A stretch of 20,207 nucleotides of DNA from an uncultured bacterium (GCA_958366705.1 CATXCB010000022.1:1-20207), one strand, 5' to 3'; counted from the first letter of the stretch, positions 1 to 7,559 are shown. Program-made: numbers and translations. The notes: a model not told the origin generated them from the letters alone.

Positions 1-160
1 GAAAAAGAAAAACACGCCTGATTGAATGGCTCGAGTTATCAGGGGCTATACCCCCGAACCCCCTTTTTTATAAAATTTGTAGATTGCTAATCTGAAAAAT
101 TATTATTTCTTATAATAATTTTTATGTATTAAAATTCTTTAATTTTTTCATACTTCATAG
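1..160. other. Non-coding leader at left edge
   Basis: No convincing gene is seen. A small GGGG/CCCC hairpin (42-45 with 51-54, loop CTATA) is followed by a C-run and then six Ts at 62-67, so it could be a weak terminator of a gene lying to the left. The rest is very AT-rich and leads into the gmk promoter. An open frame from 3 to about 95 crosses the hairpin and is not believed to be coding. Confidence 0.4.
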
Positions 161-172
161 TATAATCAATCT
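138..172 (+). promoter_or_regulatory. gmk promoter, leaderless geometry
   Basis: A perfect TATAAT lies at 161-166. Six bases separate it from the gmk ATG at 173, so the expected transcription start falls on the A of the start codon. The -35 region (138-143, TTTAAT) is weak. There is no Shine-Dalgarno sequence between the -10 box and the ATG. Confidence 0.6.
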
Positions 173-733
173 ATGAATAAAAAATTATTTGTAATTTCAG
201 GATGCTCGGGTGTCGGAAAAGGCACTGTATTAAAAGAGTTTATGGCTAGAAACTCTAAAGATTTTATGCTTTCTGTTTCTTGTACTACAAGAAAACCTCG
301 CCCTGGTGAAGTTGATGGTGTTAATTATTTCTTCTTAACTAAAGAAGAATTTGAAGATTGTATAAAAAAAGATAAATTCTTAGAACACGCTCAATTTGCT
401 GGTAATTTTTATGGGACGAAACAAAAGTATATTCATCAGAAATTTGAAGAAGGTATGAATATAATTCTAGAGATTGAAACTCAAGGCGCATTACAAGTTA
501 AGAAAAAAATGCCCGAAGCAGTTTTGATATTTATAGCTCCACCAAGTTTTGAGGAATTGGAACATCGTTTGCGTGGTCGTAATACAGAAGATGAAGAAAC
601 TATTCAAAAACGCTTAGATTTTGTAAAAATAGAGTTGGAACGTTCTAAGCAGTATGATTATGTTGTTGTAAATGATGATTTGGAACGTGCAATTTCAGAA
701 ATCGAAAGTATTACAAAAAAGGAATTAGCTTAG
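173..733 (+). CDS. gmk: Guanylate kinase
   Basis: Guanylate kinase phosphorylates GMP to GDP with ATP in the cytoplasm and is essential for GTP/dGTP supply. The 186-residue protein has the usual length. The P-loop is at residues 10-18 (GCSGVGKGT). It is followed by the GMP-binding segment SCTTRKPRPGEVDGVNYFF (about 36-54), then the RLRGRNTEDEETIQKRL lid region, and it ends with the typical DYVVVNDDLE stretch. The ATG at 173 is the only sensible start and has no ribosome-binding site; a -10 box six bases upstream suggests a leaderless transcript. The gene is followed after one base by coaBC, with which it must be co-transcribed. Confidence 0.97.
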   Translation: MNKKLFVISGCSGVGKGTVLKEFMARNSKDFMLSVSCTTRKPRPGEVDGVNYFFLTKEEFEDCIKKDKFLEHAQFAGNFYGTKQKYIHQKFEEGMNIILEIETQGALQVKKKMPEAVLIFIAPPSFEELEHRLRGRNTEDEETIQKRLDFVKIELERSKQYDYVVVNDDLERAISEIESITKKELA

Positions 734-734
734 A

Positions 735-1913
735 ATGCTTAATGGTAAAACAATTTTAGTTGGTATAACTGGCGGAATTGCTGCTTATAAAATTTGTGAA
801 TTGATTAGAAAATTTAAAAAGAATGGTGCAAATGTAAAGGTTGTTGCAACTCCTAATTCTTTGAATTTTGTTACTAAACTTACATTACAGAACTTAAGCC
901 AAAATGAAGTTTATGTGCAAGAATTTGATGTTAAAAAATGGAAGCCTGAGCATATTTCACTAGCGGATGAAGCTGATGTTATGGTTATTGCTCCGGCAAC
1001 GGCTAACACGATTTCAAAAATCGCTCAAGGTATTGCAGATAATTTGTTAACTTCAATTGCTTGTGCTTTTTCAAAAAAAATGATTATAGCTCCAGCAATG
1101 AATTGTAATATGTGGAATAATCCGATAATTCAAGAAAATATTTCAAAATTAAAAAGCTTAGGTGTTGAATTTTTAGAGCCAGAGAGTGGATTTTTAGCTT
1201 GTGGTTATATGGGCAAAGGGCGCCTTTGTTCTATTGATAAAATATTTGATGCAGTTGAAGAAAGTCTAAATTATTCTCAAAAGTTGAAAGGGAAAAAAGT
1301 TGTTGTAACAGCTGGTGGAACTATTGAAGATATAGATCCTGTTAGATATATTTCGAATTATTCATCCGGAAAAATGGGAAAAGCCATTGCAGATTGTGCT
1401 CGAGAAATGGGTGCAGAAGTTGTTTTGATTACTACAAAGAGTTTTGAAGCTCCATATAAAATCGTAAATGTAAAATCCGCGATTGATATGCAAAAGGCTA
1501 TAGATAATGAGTTTAAAAATGCGAATTATATAATTATGGCTGCTGCAGTTGCAGATTACAGGGTTAAAAATTATTCTGAACAAAAAATGAAAAAAACATC
1601 AGATGATACATTGTCTTTAGAGTTAGTCAAAAATCCTGATATATTAAAAGGTTTGTGTGAAAAGAAAACTTCGCAAATCGTAGTTGGCTTTTGTGCAGAA
1701 TCTGAAAATCTGCTTCAAAATGCTAAAGAAAAAATTCAAAAAAAAGGCTGTGATTTTTTAGTTGCAAATGATATTTCCAGATGTGATATAGGTTTTTCAT
1801 CAGATGATAATGAAGTTACAATTTTTGAAAAATCCGGCGAGCTTAAAAAGATTGAAAAATCATCAAAGAAAATTATTGCCAGAAAGATTCTTGAGCATAT
1901 TATTCAAGAGTAG
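735..1913 (+). CDS. coaBC: Bifunctional phosphopantothenoylcysteine decarboxylase / phosphopantothenate-cysteine ligase
   Basis: CoaBC carries out two consecutive steps of coenzyme A synthesis: ligation of cysteine to phosphopantothenate, and FMN-dependent decarboxylation. The N-terminal CoaC domain (about 1-185) shows ITGGIAAYK, the active-site histidine in PEHISLADEAD (His73), PAMN with Asn123, and the LACGYMGKGRL loop with Cys156. The C-terminal CoaB domain (about 186-392) shows TAGGTIEDIDPVRYISN, SSGKMG, AAAVADYR and the lysine-rich KMKK segment (284-287). The length (392) is normal. The ATG at 735 lies one base after the gmk stop, with only a distant AAGGAA upstream, so translational coupling to gmk is likely. 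No omega-subunit gene (rpoZ) sits between them, although that order is common elsewhere. Confidence 0.96.
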   Translation: MLNGKTILVGITGGIAAYKICELIRKFKKNGANVKVVATPNSLNFVTKLTLQNLSQNEVYVQEFDVKKWKPEHISLADEADVMVIAPATANTISKIAQGIADNLLTSIACAFSKKMIIAPAMNCNMWNNPIIQENISKLKSLGVEFLEPESGFLACGYMGKGRLCSIDKIFDAVEESLNYSQKLKGKKVVVTAGGTIEDIDPVRYISNYSSGKMGKAIADCAREMGAEVVLITTKSFEAPYKIVNVKSAIDMQKAIDNEFKNANYIIMAAAVADYRVKNYSEQKMKKTSDDTLSLELVKNPDILKGLCEKKTSQIVVGFCAESENLLQNAKEKIQKKGCDFLVANDISRCDIGFSSDDNEVTIFEKSGELKKIEKSSKKIIARKILEHIIQE

Positions 1914-1963
1914 GGTTTTATCTTTTGTCAATTCCGTAGAAGTACTTACGTGAAACTGCGGAC

Positions 1964-1992
1964 TTGTGGGACATTATAAAAATTTATATAAT
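1964..1992 (+). promoter_or_regulatory. Sigma70-type promoter for the 2026 gene
   Basis: TTGTGG (1964-1969), a 17-base spacer and a perfect TATAAT (1987-1992) lie 33 bases upstream of the next start codon. An imperfect inverted repeat centred on AAGTACTT lies just upstream, near 1935-1951. Confidence 0.6.
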
Positions 1993-2025
1993 TATCCTTA
2001 TGTAGTTTGATAAGGAGAAGTTATA

Positions 2026-3489
2026 ATGAAACACGAAAATATTGATTTGGAAAAAATACTTAGGGATAAAAAGCTAACCAGAGAACAAAAAAATCACGCC
2101 ATAAATACTTATTATGACTCTTATAGAAAAAATGTAGATGATGAGTTAAATAAATATATTCAGCTTCAAAATATAGGTGCTGCGCTGGAAATAGGCAGTG
2201 CAGTTATTCCTGTTGGTGGAGAAGCAAAATTTGCAAAAGAAGGATATAATTTATTAAAACCTTTAGTAAAACAATACGGTCAAAAAATAACTGAACGGGT
2301 TGGACAGGGAATTGTTGGAGGTACTGTAGCCGGAATCGCTCATGGAATTGGTTCTGCGATTTTAAATGCTGATACTAACCCTGTTGGTGAGTTTGTTAAA
2401 AGTGTTGCAGGGGGAACTGTTACCGGAGGATTGGGTAATGCGGCATTAGGTAAAGCGGAACAGTATATAGCCGGTAATGCCCTAAAAAAAGCTGTATCAC
2501 GTGATGATTTAACACGAGATGAGATGAAAGTTTTAAGAGAGCAAGCCAGGGAGTATTATAATAATTATCTAAAAAATACTACAGTATCCAGATCGGATAT
2601 TGGAGATATTTATTTTAGAAATGCCGGAATTGGAGAGCAAGTTGCAAAAGGATTACATAATGTCGGACTTCTTCCTGATTTAAAGAAACAAATAAAAACA
2701 GGAATTTATAAAGGTACTCAAAAAGATTATCCGAGAAATGATATTGATAGATTTCATATTATCGAAAATAAGTTAAAAAATAAAAAATATGAATACCAAA
2801 TAGCAGAAGATAGTAATGAGAAGAAATACTACCTTGTAAAAGATGCTAAAAAAACAGAGGTGACCCCAACTGACCGAAACCAAAATCCGGCGTCGGTGTC
2901 AACCTCCACTATCAGTATAAACGATGGAGTACAAAATCTCAACCCTAGACAAGTGGCTATTTTTTCTGCATTCAATAATTCGCCTAAACCTCAATCCGGA
3001 CAAGATATTGAGCAAACTTTTGATGGTGAGCCGATAAAAGGTTATGTTCAGAAGAATGTTTATCCATTTGATAGTATTCCAATGGCAGAACCTATTATTC
3101 AGGTAAAATCATCCCCTCAAAATCATATTTTTACACCGTCTGAAATTGAAAATATGACAGATAAAGAATTTACTCAAAATGAACAAAATATTATGCAGCA
3201 AGTTCAGGATGGATTAATAAAACCTGAGAATCTGCAAATTAATTATTCCGGTTATTCAAATCAGGTAAATGGCAGCGGGCAAATATTTTCAAGAGAAAAT
3301 ATAGATGCTATGTCTAATGAAGAGTATACAAAAAATGAAAAAGCCATAAATGCGCAGTTAAATTCGATTGGGATTCCGTCTAATGCAGAATTGCAGTCTG
3401 CAACTCAAAATGGAAACGGTGTTATTTATGTGAAACCGTATACTCGTTCTGATGGTACAAAGGTTCAGGGGTATTACAGGTCTTTGTAG
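2026..3489 (+). CDS. Glycine-zipper protein with C-terminal repeats, phage-associated flavour
   Basis: I cannot assign a function. The 487-residue protein starts at an ATG with a good AAGGAG site. Residues about 1-50 are charged and helical. Residues about 55-160 are rich in G, A, V and I with small-residue spacing (VGGTVAGIAHGIGSAI, VAGGTVTGGLGNAALG) and look like a glycine-zipper or membrane-interacting stretch. The middle is polar. The C-terminus holds two diverged copies of a roughly 25-residue unit, at about 368-392 and 419-443, with pattern IF(T/S)xxxIxxMxxxE(F/Y)TxNExxI. It ends with YTRSDGTKVQGYYRS. Units like these and the DGTxVxGYYRS ending are, as I recall, frequent in phage-derived proteins of gut bacteria. 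No capsid, portal or integrase gene is nearby. It could be a phage orphan or a secreted effector-like protein. Confidence 0.6.
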   Translation: MKHENIDLEKILRDKKLTREQKNHAINTYYDSYRKNVDDELNKYIQLQNIGAALEIGSAVIPVGGEAKFAKEGYNLLKPLVKQYGQKITERVGQGIVGGTVAGIAHGIGSAILNADTNPVGEFVKSVAGGTVTGGLGNAALGKAEQYIAGNALKKAVSRDDLTRDEMKVLREQAREYYNNYLKNTTVSRSDIGDIYFRNAGIGEQVAKGLHNVGLLPDLKKQIKTGIYKGTQKDYPRNDIDRFHIIENKLKNKKYEYQIAEDSNEKKYYLVKDAKKTEVTPTDRNQNPASVSTSTISINDGVQNLNPRQVAIFSAFNNSPKPQSGQDIEQTFDGEPIKGYVQKNVYPFDSIPMAEPIIQVKSSPQNHIFTPSEIENMTDKEFTQNEQNIMQQVQDGLIKPENLQINYSGYSNQVNGSGQIFSRENIDAMSNEEYTKNEKAINAQLNSIGIPSNAELQSATQNGNGVIYVKPYTRSDGTKVQGYYRSL

Positions 3490-3491
3490 TA

Positions 3492-3564
3492 TTGGACAAT
3501 TTTTTATAATCATATATAATAGGTATCAGGCAAAATTATTTTTTCTTGCACGGTACCTATTATG
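3492..3564 (+). promoter_or_regulatory. Promoter with overlapping inverted repeat upstream of the Nif3-like gene
   Basis: TTGGAC (3492-3497), a 17-base spacer and a perfect TATAAT (3515-3520) form a good sigma70 promoter. A perfect 10-bp inverted repeat, ATAATAGGTA (3516-3525) with TACCTATTAT (3554-3563), overlaps the -10 box. It extends to 13 pairs if G-U-type pairs are allowed. The left arm lies at or before the expected start of transcription, so the repeat is more likely a protein-binding operator than an RNA hairpin. Confidence 0.55.
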
Positions 3565-3593
3565 CTAAACCGGGTTTTGATATGAGGCAGCGG

Positions 3594-4310
3594 ATGGATA
3601 AATATGAAATTATAAAAAAAATAGAAAACTTTGCACCTATGGAGAATGCTGAAAGCTGGGATGCTTCCGGCTGGATAGTTGAGACTGATAAAAAAGGTGT
3701 TTCTAAAATAATGTTGTGCTTAACTCCGACAGATGAAATTGTTTTGCAGGCGAAAAAGAGTGGTTGTGATATGATAATTTCACATCATCCGGCATTTTAT
3801 GTTCCTTGCAGCTGGAAATATGTTGATATATATTGTGCTCATACAAATCTTGATAAGGCATGCGGCGGGACTACAGATACTCTTATTGCCACTCTCGGGC
3901 TAGTAGAGGACAAACAGCTGCGAATAGAACATGAATATTTGCGATTTGTGGAATTTGGAGAGGGTATTTCTATTGATGAATTTTCTAAAATGCTTTCTGT
4001 AATTTCACCAAACGGGAGAATTATAAATAATAGAGGAATTAAAGAGTTGCATCGTATTGCCTTCTGCGCTGGAAGCGGCTCTGATTTTATACAGGAGGCT
4101 CAAAATTTTGGAGCAGATTGCCTTGTTACAGGTGATTTAAAATTTCATACAGCACTGGATAGTGAAATTGTTGTTTATGATATCGGACATTTTGAGTCTG
4201 AAATCCTTGTCTTGCCAGTAATAGGGCGTTTAATAGATGCAAGTGGCATAGATATTATTTATGCGAGAGAAAAATCCCCGTTTGAGCCATTAATGCAGTG
4301 TTCTGACTAA
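3594..4310 (+). CDS. Nif3-like dinuclear metal-centre protein
   Basis: The protein belongs to the Nif3/YbgI (DUF34) family, hexameric toroidal proteins with a two-metal site whose physiological role is unsettled (some members are labelled GTP cyclohydrolase I type 2). The metal ligands are visible: ISHHP (His64-His65), AHTNLD (His83, Asp87) and DIGHFESE (His199, Glu203). The conserved TGDLKFHTALD precedes the last pair. I chose the ATG at 3594 because GAGG sits 6 bases upstream and the sequence MDKYEIIKKIENFAP starts where family members do; the frame is open from 3546. At 238 residues it is slightly short for the compact form. The gene converges on the pilin-like gene and overlaps it by 21 bases, tail to tail. 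Confidence 0.88.
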   Translation: MDKYEIIKKIENFAPMENAESWDASGWIVETDKKGVSKIMLCLTPTDEIVLQAKKSGCDMIISHHPAFYVPCSWKYVDIYCAHTNLDKACGGTTDTLIATLGLVEDKQLRIEHEYLRFVEFGEGISIDEFSKMLSVISPNGRIINNRGIKELHRIAFCAGSGSDFIQEAQNFGADCLVTGDLKFHTALDSEIVVYDIGHFESEILVLPVIGRLIDASGIDIIYAREKSPFEPLMQCSD

Positions 4311-4991
4311 AGTTTTAAAATAATCAGTATCTGTTTTAGCTAATTGTGCACAGGCTGCTCCGTTAAATGCTCCGGAACCTTGCATATTGCAGTATTTTTC
4401 GGTATCATTATATTTTGTTTTTTTATCACCCATTGTTAATAACTCACCTTCTATAAATTGAAAAGTGAATAAATCATAACCCCATCTGTTAGGCGGATTG
4501 TTAAAACCGTTTAAATCAACAGATACCCATAATTGATTAGTACCAGTATAGTTTTCCATTAGTAAAAGTGTTCCGTTTTGCAATGCAATTTGTCCGTCGT
4601 CAAACCAGTTAAAGGCAACTATGGATTTCCCGTCTAGAGATTTGTAAGTTTTTGCACTATTTTTATAATTATAGCAAGGTAATATTTTTTTTCCTGTGGA
4701 ATTGTCAGATTTGCCACAGTCAAAAGGGGCTTGGAGGTAATTCATGAAAGTTTGATAAAATGTTCCTGTTGGATAGGTGTTTGGATCTAGTGAAACGTCA
4801 TCTGCTTCCATCTGTTTGAATGCTTGTTGAATTATTGAATATGATTCTAAAAATTGTGCTCTTAGTCTTTTTGCTTTATGTGTAGTTAATAGTCCCGGGA
4901 TTGTAATTGCGGCGACCACGCCTATAATTCCAAGTGTTATCAACACTTCAGCAAGTGTGAAGCCTGATTTTTTGAAATTTTTTTTATTCAT
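4290..4991 (-). CDS. Type IV pilin / pseudopilin-like protein
   Basis: The N-terminus is a class III signal: a short basic leader (MNKKNFKKSG), the prepilin peptidase site between Gly10 and Phe11, Glu15 at mature position +5, then a hydrophobic helix (TLAEVLITLGIIGVVAAITI). The rest (about 45-233) is a polar globular head with several cysteines (DCGK, PCYNY, YCNMQ, AACAQ) that could form disulfides. Such proteins are assembled into pili or type II-like pseudopili, or act as minor pilins. No pilus assembly gene is adjacent, so this is an orphan copy. The start has an excellent GGAGGT site (4997-5002), and a strong promoter lies directly upstream. Confidence 0.85.
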   Translation of the reverse strand: MNKKNFKKSGFTLAEVLITLGIIGVVAAITIPGLLTTHKAKRLRAQFLESYSIIQQAFKQMEADDVSLDPNTYPTGTFYQTFMNYLQAPFDCGKSDNSTGKKILPCYNYKNSAKTYKSLDGKSIVAFNWFDDGQIALQNGTLLLMENYTGTNQLWVSVDLNGFNNPPNRWGYDLFTFQFIEGELLTMGDKKTKYNDTEKYCNMQGSGAFNGAACAQLAKTDTDYFKTLVRTLH

Positions 4992-5022
4992 AATTCACCT
5001 CCAAATTTGCTAATTGATTAAT

Positions 5023-5051
5023 ATAATATGACATTTAAATTCATAAGTCAA
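5023..5051 (-). promoter_or_regulatory. Promoter of the pilin-like gene
   Basis: On the minus strand TTGACT (5046-5051), a 17-base spacer and TATTAT (5023-5028) lie 31 bases upstream of the start codon, with the GGAGGT ribosome site in between. Both boxes are one base from consensus. Confidence 0.65.
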
Positions 5052-5105
5052 TAAATATATTTAAAATATGAATTTATTTACCATTATTAAAAATCCATTA
5101 AATCT

Positions 5106-5126
5106 TATAATTTATTTGACAGGAGA
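5106..5126 (+). promoter_or_regulatory. -10 box and ribosome site of the XRE gene
   Basis: A perfect TATAAT (5106-5111) is followed by AGGAGA (5121-5126), seven bases before the ATG at 5134. No clear -35 hexamer is seen at 17 bases, so an activator may be needed or the promoter is weak. Confidence 0.45.
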
Positions 5127-5133
5127 TATCTAA

Positions 5134-5544
5134 ATGCCTTTAAAAGAGCAGTTCGGTAAACAGGTAAAATTATTAAGACAATATCGTAATATGACTCAAG
5201 AATGCTTGTCAGAACTTGTAGATATTGATATTCGGCAACTTGCACGTATAGAGTCCGGTGATAGCTTTGTTACAGCTGAAACTCTTGAAAAACTTTGTAA
5301 AGCATTAAATATTTCATATAAAGATTTATTTACGTTTGAAGATAATGTTGTTAGTTGCGTGAATATGACATCAGATAGCATTTTGAAGTTTAAACAAAAT
5401 TATTCTCGATTAAATAAAATAATACAGAAATTAGCAGTTAGTGATGATAAAACTTCATATTTAATTCTGGCAGCAGAAGCGTTAGAAAAGAAATCGGCTT
5501 TAGGAAAATTAAAATCTATTTTATTTGGTATGACGTTGAAATAA
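5134..5544 (+). CDS. XRE-family HTH transcriptional regulator
   Basis: This is a small DNA-binding protein. Residues about 8-64 form a classical Cro/C1-type helix-turn-helix: FGKQVKLLRQYRNMTQECLSE, then the recognition part VDIDIRQLARIESGDS, then TLEKLCKALNIS. The C-terminal half (about 70-136) is helical and has no recognisable ligand domain. It is divergent from the pilin-like gene, 142 bases away, and could control it or itself; this is inference from position only. The AGGAGA site seven bases upstream supports the ATG at 5134. The gene does not look like part of a toxin-antitoxin pair, since no partner overlaps or abuts it. Confidence 0.85.
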   Translation: MPLKEQFGKQVKLLRQYRNMTQECLSELVDIDIRQLARIESGDSFVTAETLEKLCKALNISYKDLFTFEDNVVSCVNMTSDSILKFKQNYSRLNKIIQKLAVSDDKTSYLILAAEALEKKSALGKLKSILFGMTLK

Positions 5545-5592
5545 TACTTTATATATATAATTTTTATCAAGTATTGATTAAAAAATAATTCT

Positions 5593-5662
5593 AATGTCAT
5601 TCCGAACTTGGTTCGGAATCCATTTGGTTGATTGAAGCCTGAATAAGGTTTAGTCTGACATT
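5593..5662. repeat. REP-like intergenic hairpin element
   Basis: The outer ends are inverted: AATGTCA (5593-5599) and TGACATT (5656-5662). Inside is a perfect hairpin, ATTCCGAAC (5599-5607), loop TTG, GTTCGGAAT (5611-5619). A second hairpin, AAGCCT with AGGTTT, lies near 5636-5651. The wording (GTCATTCCGAAC...GTTCGGAATCC) is like dispersed palindromic units I have seen in many bacterial genomes. Its copy number cannot be judged from one window. Confidence 0.55.
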
Positions 5663-5709
5663 TAATCATTGTTAGTGAAAACTTCTATATAAGTCTCTAA
5701 AATAAAATA

Positions 5710-5737
5710 TTGACAATAAATTTTTATCATATAAAAT
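5710..5737 (+). promoter_or_regulatory. tRNA-Gln promoter
   Basis: A perfect TTGACA (5710-5715) is followed after 16 bases by TAAAAT (5732-5737), ending 21 bases before the mature tRNA 5' end. Confidence 0.55.
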
Positions 5738-5758
5738 ATAAATATGACAACTAAATAT

Positions 5759-5834
5759 TGGGGCGTCGCCAAGTGGTAAGGCAGCTGGTTTTGGTCCAGC
5801 CATCTCGGAGGTTCGAATCCTTCCGCCCCAGCCA
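5759..5834 (+). tRNA. tRNA-Gln (UUG)
   Basis: A complete cloverleaf. The acceptor stem TGGGGCG (5759-5765) pairs fully with CGCCCCA (5824-5830). The anticodon stem GCTGG/CCAGC encloses loop TTTTGGT, with anticodon TTG at 5791-5793, reading CAA. The T arm contains GTTCGAATC. The discriminator is G5831, and CCA (5832-5834) is encoded. Confidence 0.96.
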
Positions 5835-5838
5835 TTAT

Positions 5839-5860
5839 GAGCCTAAGGGCTCTTTTTTCT
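5839..5860 (+). terminator. Rho-independent terminator of tRNA-Gln
   Basis: GAGCC (5839-5843) and GGCTC (5848-5852) form a stem with loop TAAG, followed directly by six Ts. It lies five bases after the encoded CCA end. Confidence 0.8.
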
Positions 5861-5900
5861 TGAGAAATTTGATATACATTTAACTTGTGAAGTGCTTAAA

Positions 5901-6182
5901 ATGAAGGTATATAACATCGGCTATAACCCGTCTGTGAACTTTCGCGGACGTACTCAATCAAAAACTAAAACTCAATCTGCAGCAGTTCAGGTAAACCCTT
6001 TATCGCAGGGAATCAATACTGCAGGTGCGTGGTTTGGTTTTGGAGTTGCGCTGGATTATGTCTCTCGCAAATTTAGCTTTTTTAAATCGCCAATGAAGAA
6101 TTCTCTGGTTATAAATGGAACTATTGGAGCTGCAGCGGGTGTTTTTACAGGTTATAAAGCTATAAATCATAAAGATATATAA
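5901..6182 (+). CDS. Small hydrophobic F-x-G-tagged protein of unknown function
   Basis: The protein has 93 residues if it begins at the ATG at 5901 (MKVYNIGYNP); a GTG three codons upstream is possible. I see no strong Shine-Dalgarno sequence. Near the N-terminus is SVNFRG, one of five related motifs in this window. After a Q/K/T-rich linker come two hydrophobic stretches (about 37-55, with AWFGFGVALDYV; and about 68-88, with LVINGTIGAAAGVFTGY) that could be membrane or glycine-rich helices. It follows the tRNA-Gln terminator and shares a strong hairpin terminator with the gene on the other strand. No function can be given; the even codon pattern and clean terminator support a real gene. Confidence 0.6.
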   Translation: MKVYNIGYNPSVNFRGRTQSKTKTQSAAVQVNPLSQGINTAGAWFGFGVALDYVSRKFSFFKSPMKNSLVINGTIGAAAGVFTGYKAINHKDI

Positions 6183-6198
6183 GGTTATTATTTAACTA

Positions 6199-6234
6199 AC
6201 GGCGCAAGCCTTTATTTTTAAAGGCTTGCGCCGT
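6199..6234. terminator. Bidirectional hairpin terminator
   Basis: A perfect 15-bp stem, ACGGCGCAAGCCTTT (6199-6213) with AAAGGCTTGCGCCGT (6220-6234), loop ATTTTT. It sits between two convergent genes. Neither side has a long T-run beyond the stem, but the stem is very stable. Confidence 0.7.
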
Positions 6235-6245
6235 ATCTATAAAAT

Positions 6246-7559
6246 TTATAAATTTAGGGTGTAAATAAACAAATCTGCAACTTTTGAATTGTAATCTTTT
6301 CCGTCATCTTTTGTAAATAGGTTTTCCCAATGACTTTGCGGGCTTCCGTCAGTGGAGTATGATGGATTTGTCATCATTAAATGGTGGGTACTGGTATCAT
6401 ATCGCAGTGGAAAAATATCTTCCATTTGCATAAAGCTAGGCAGTTTATCACTGGGGTATTCATAACCAAAAAGTGATGCGTTGATTCTTTTTAGTCTATC
6501 TTCATAACTTCTACCTCCCTCGTCGTTATCATTTGAGATTTCAACACCGGGAGCGTATTCTCTGTTGTATTTGAGTTTTTCAGACCAGTTTTTAACTTCG
6601 TCATAATTTTCGGGTTCTATAAATGCGGTTCCGGTTGTTAAACCAAGATTTTTGTAACGTTCAAAATCTCCGGTACTTTTTTCACCGGCAAAGCTTAGGG
6701 TTGTTTTACCGGAACGTTTTCTGATTTCGTGTAATATATACTGCATTTGTTCATATCCCGGTAATGCGCCGACTCCTGCGTAGTTTTCCATCTCATAACC
6801 GCCTATGTGTTTTGCTGAGTCTATAAAAATGGCTTCAAAGCCAAGGTTTATAAGTTTAACGTGTTCATTAATAAATAATTCCTGATGTTCTGGATTATCC
6901 CAGCTAAAACCTAAATCATCTCCATATGGATCTGCTATTTTTATTTGGTCAGCCGAAATTACGGTGCGAAAACCTGTTTTTAGTCCATGCAGATTTGCAA
7001 GCAGATTAAATGCTTTAAATTGTTTTTCAGGCGATATTTTGTCAGAAATATCAAAGTCGATAATATTCCCGCTGTAGTTTGCATTTAATTTGATTCCATA
7101 TATAGAATTTTCTTCATTTGGAGCTTTGTTGTATCCATCTCCAAATATATTTGGAAATATTTGGGATAATATCACGCAATTTGCCCAACTTTTTGCTGAT
7201 GGCGGGATTGCTGGTAGTATTTTTATAGAGCTTAAAATTCCATTTTTTGATCTATTGCCATGCATTTCTGCTATTGCACGATTATTAATTTCAATGTAGT
7301 TTGCATGGACTCCCCATTTGTCTCCGTAATCAGGAGTTTGAACATTATCCGGGAATATGTCAAAAAATATATTATTTTCATTCAGAGTCATAAGTGATTC
7401 TATTGCACTTTTAACCTCTCTTTTTAAGAGTTGTGATGGAACAATATTAGCAATCCATTTTTTATTTCCGGAAGTATATATATGTTCTTTTGTCCATTCA
7501 TCCGGCTGTAGTTTTGTATCTTTTCCAAGTGCTTTTAATAATTCATTAACTTCATTCAT
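6246..7559 (-). CDS. Divergent alpha-amylase-superfamily-like (TIM-barrel) protein
   Basis: The 437-residue protein has no signal peptide. The stretch AIFIDSAKHIGGY (Asp247) resembles conserved region II of GH13 amylases (GFRIDAAKHI), with Asp as nucleophile but the usual Arg two residues before it replaced by Phe245. LSFAGEKSTGD (Glu293) could be the acid/base region, and SNDNDEGG (343-348) the transition-state Asp region. LLANLHGLKTGFRTVIS (186-202) fits the beta-3 region. The spacing of the three acids suits the fold. Substrate is unknown, and inactivity is possible given the departures. There is no Shine-Dalgarno site; a TATAAT eight bases before the ATG suggests a nearly leaderless transcript. 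The family is suggested, not proven; another TIM-barrel hydrolase is the alternative. Confidence 0.5.
   Translation of the reverse strand: MNEVNELLKALGKDTKLQPDEWTKEHIYTSGNKKWIANIVPSQLLKREVKSAIESLMTLNENNIFFDIFPDNVQTPDYGDKWGVHANYIEINNRAIAEMHGNRSKNGILSSIKILPAIPPSAKSWANCVILSQIFPNIFGDGYNKAPNEENSIYGIKLNANYSGNIIDFDISDKISPEKQFKAFNLLANLHGLKTGFRTVISADQIKIADPYGDDLGFSWDNPEHQELFINEHVKLINLGFEAIFIDSAKHIGGYEMENYAGVGALPGYEQMQYILHEIRKRSGKTTLSFAGEKSTGDFERYKNLGLTTGTAFIEPENYDEVKNWSEKLKYNREYAPGVEISNDNDEGGRSYEDRLKRINASLFGYEYPSDKLPSFMQMEDIFPLRYDTSTHHLMMTNPSYSTDGSPQSHWENLFTKDDGKDYNSKVADLFIYTLNL

Noticed and set aside
3..95. Open frame at the left edge that could be the end of an upstream gene
   Set aside because: It runs across a GGGG/CCCC hairpin and a T-run, its Pro-rich ending looks like translated hairpin, and it has no recognisable domain.
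1362..1583. Minus-strand open frame inside coaBC
   Set aside because: It lies wholly within a well-conserved enzyme gene, and its translation is low-complexity with no homology I recognise.
5400..5669. Minus-strand open frame over the end of the XRE gene and the REP-like element
   Set aside because: It is half antisense to the regulator and half translated palindrome; no start signal.
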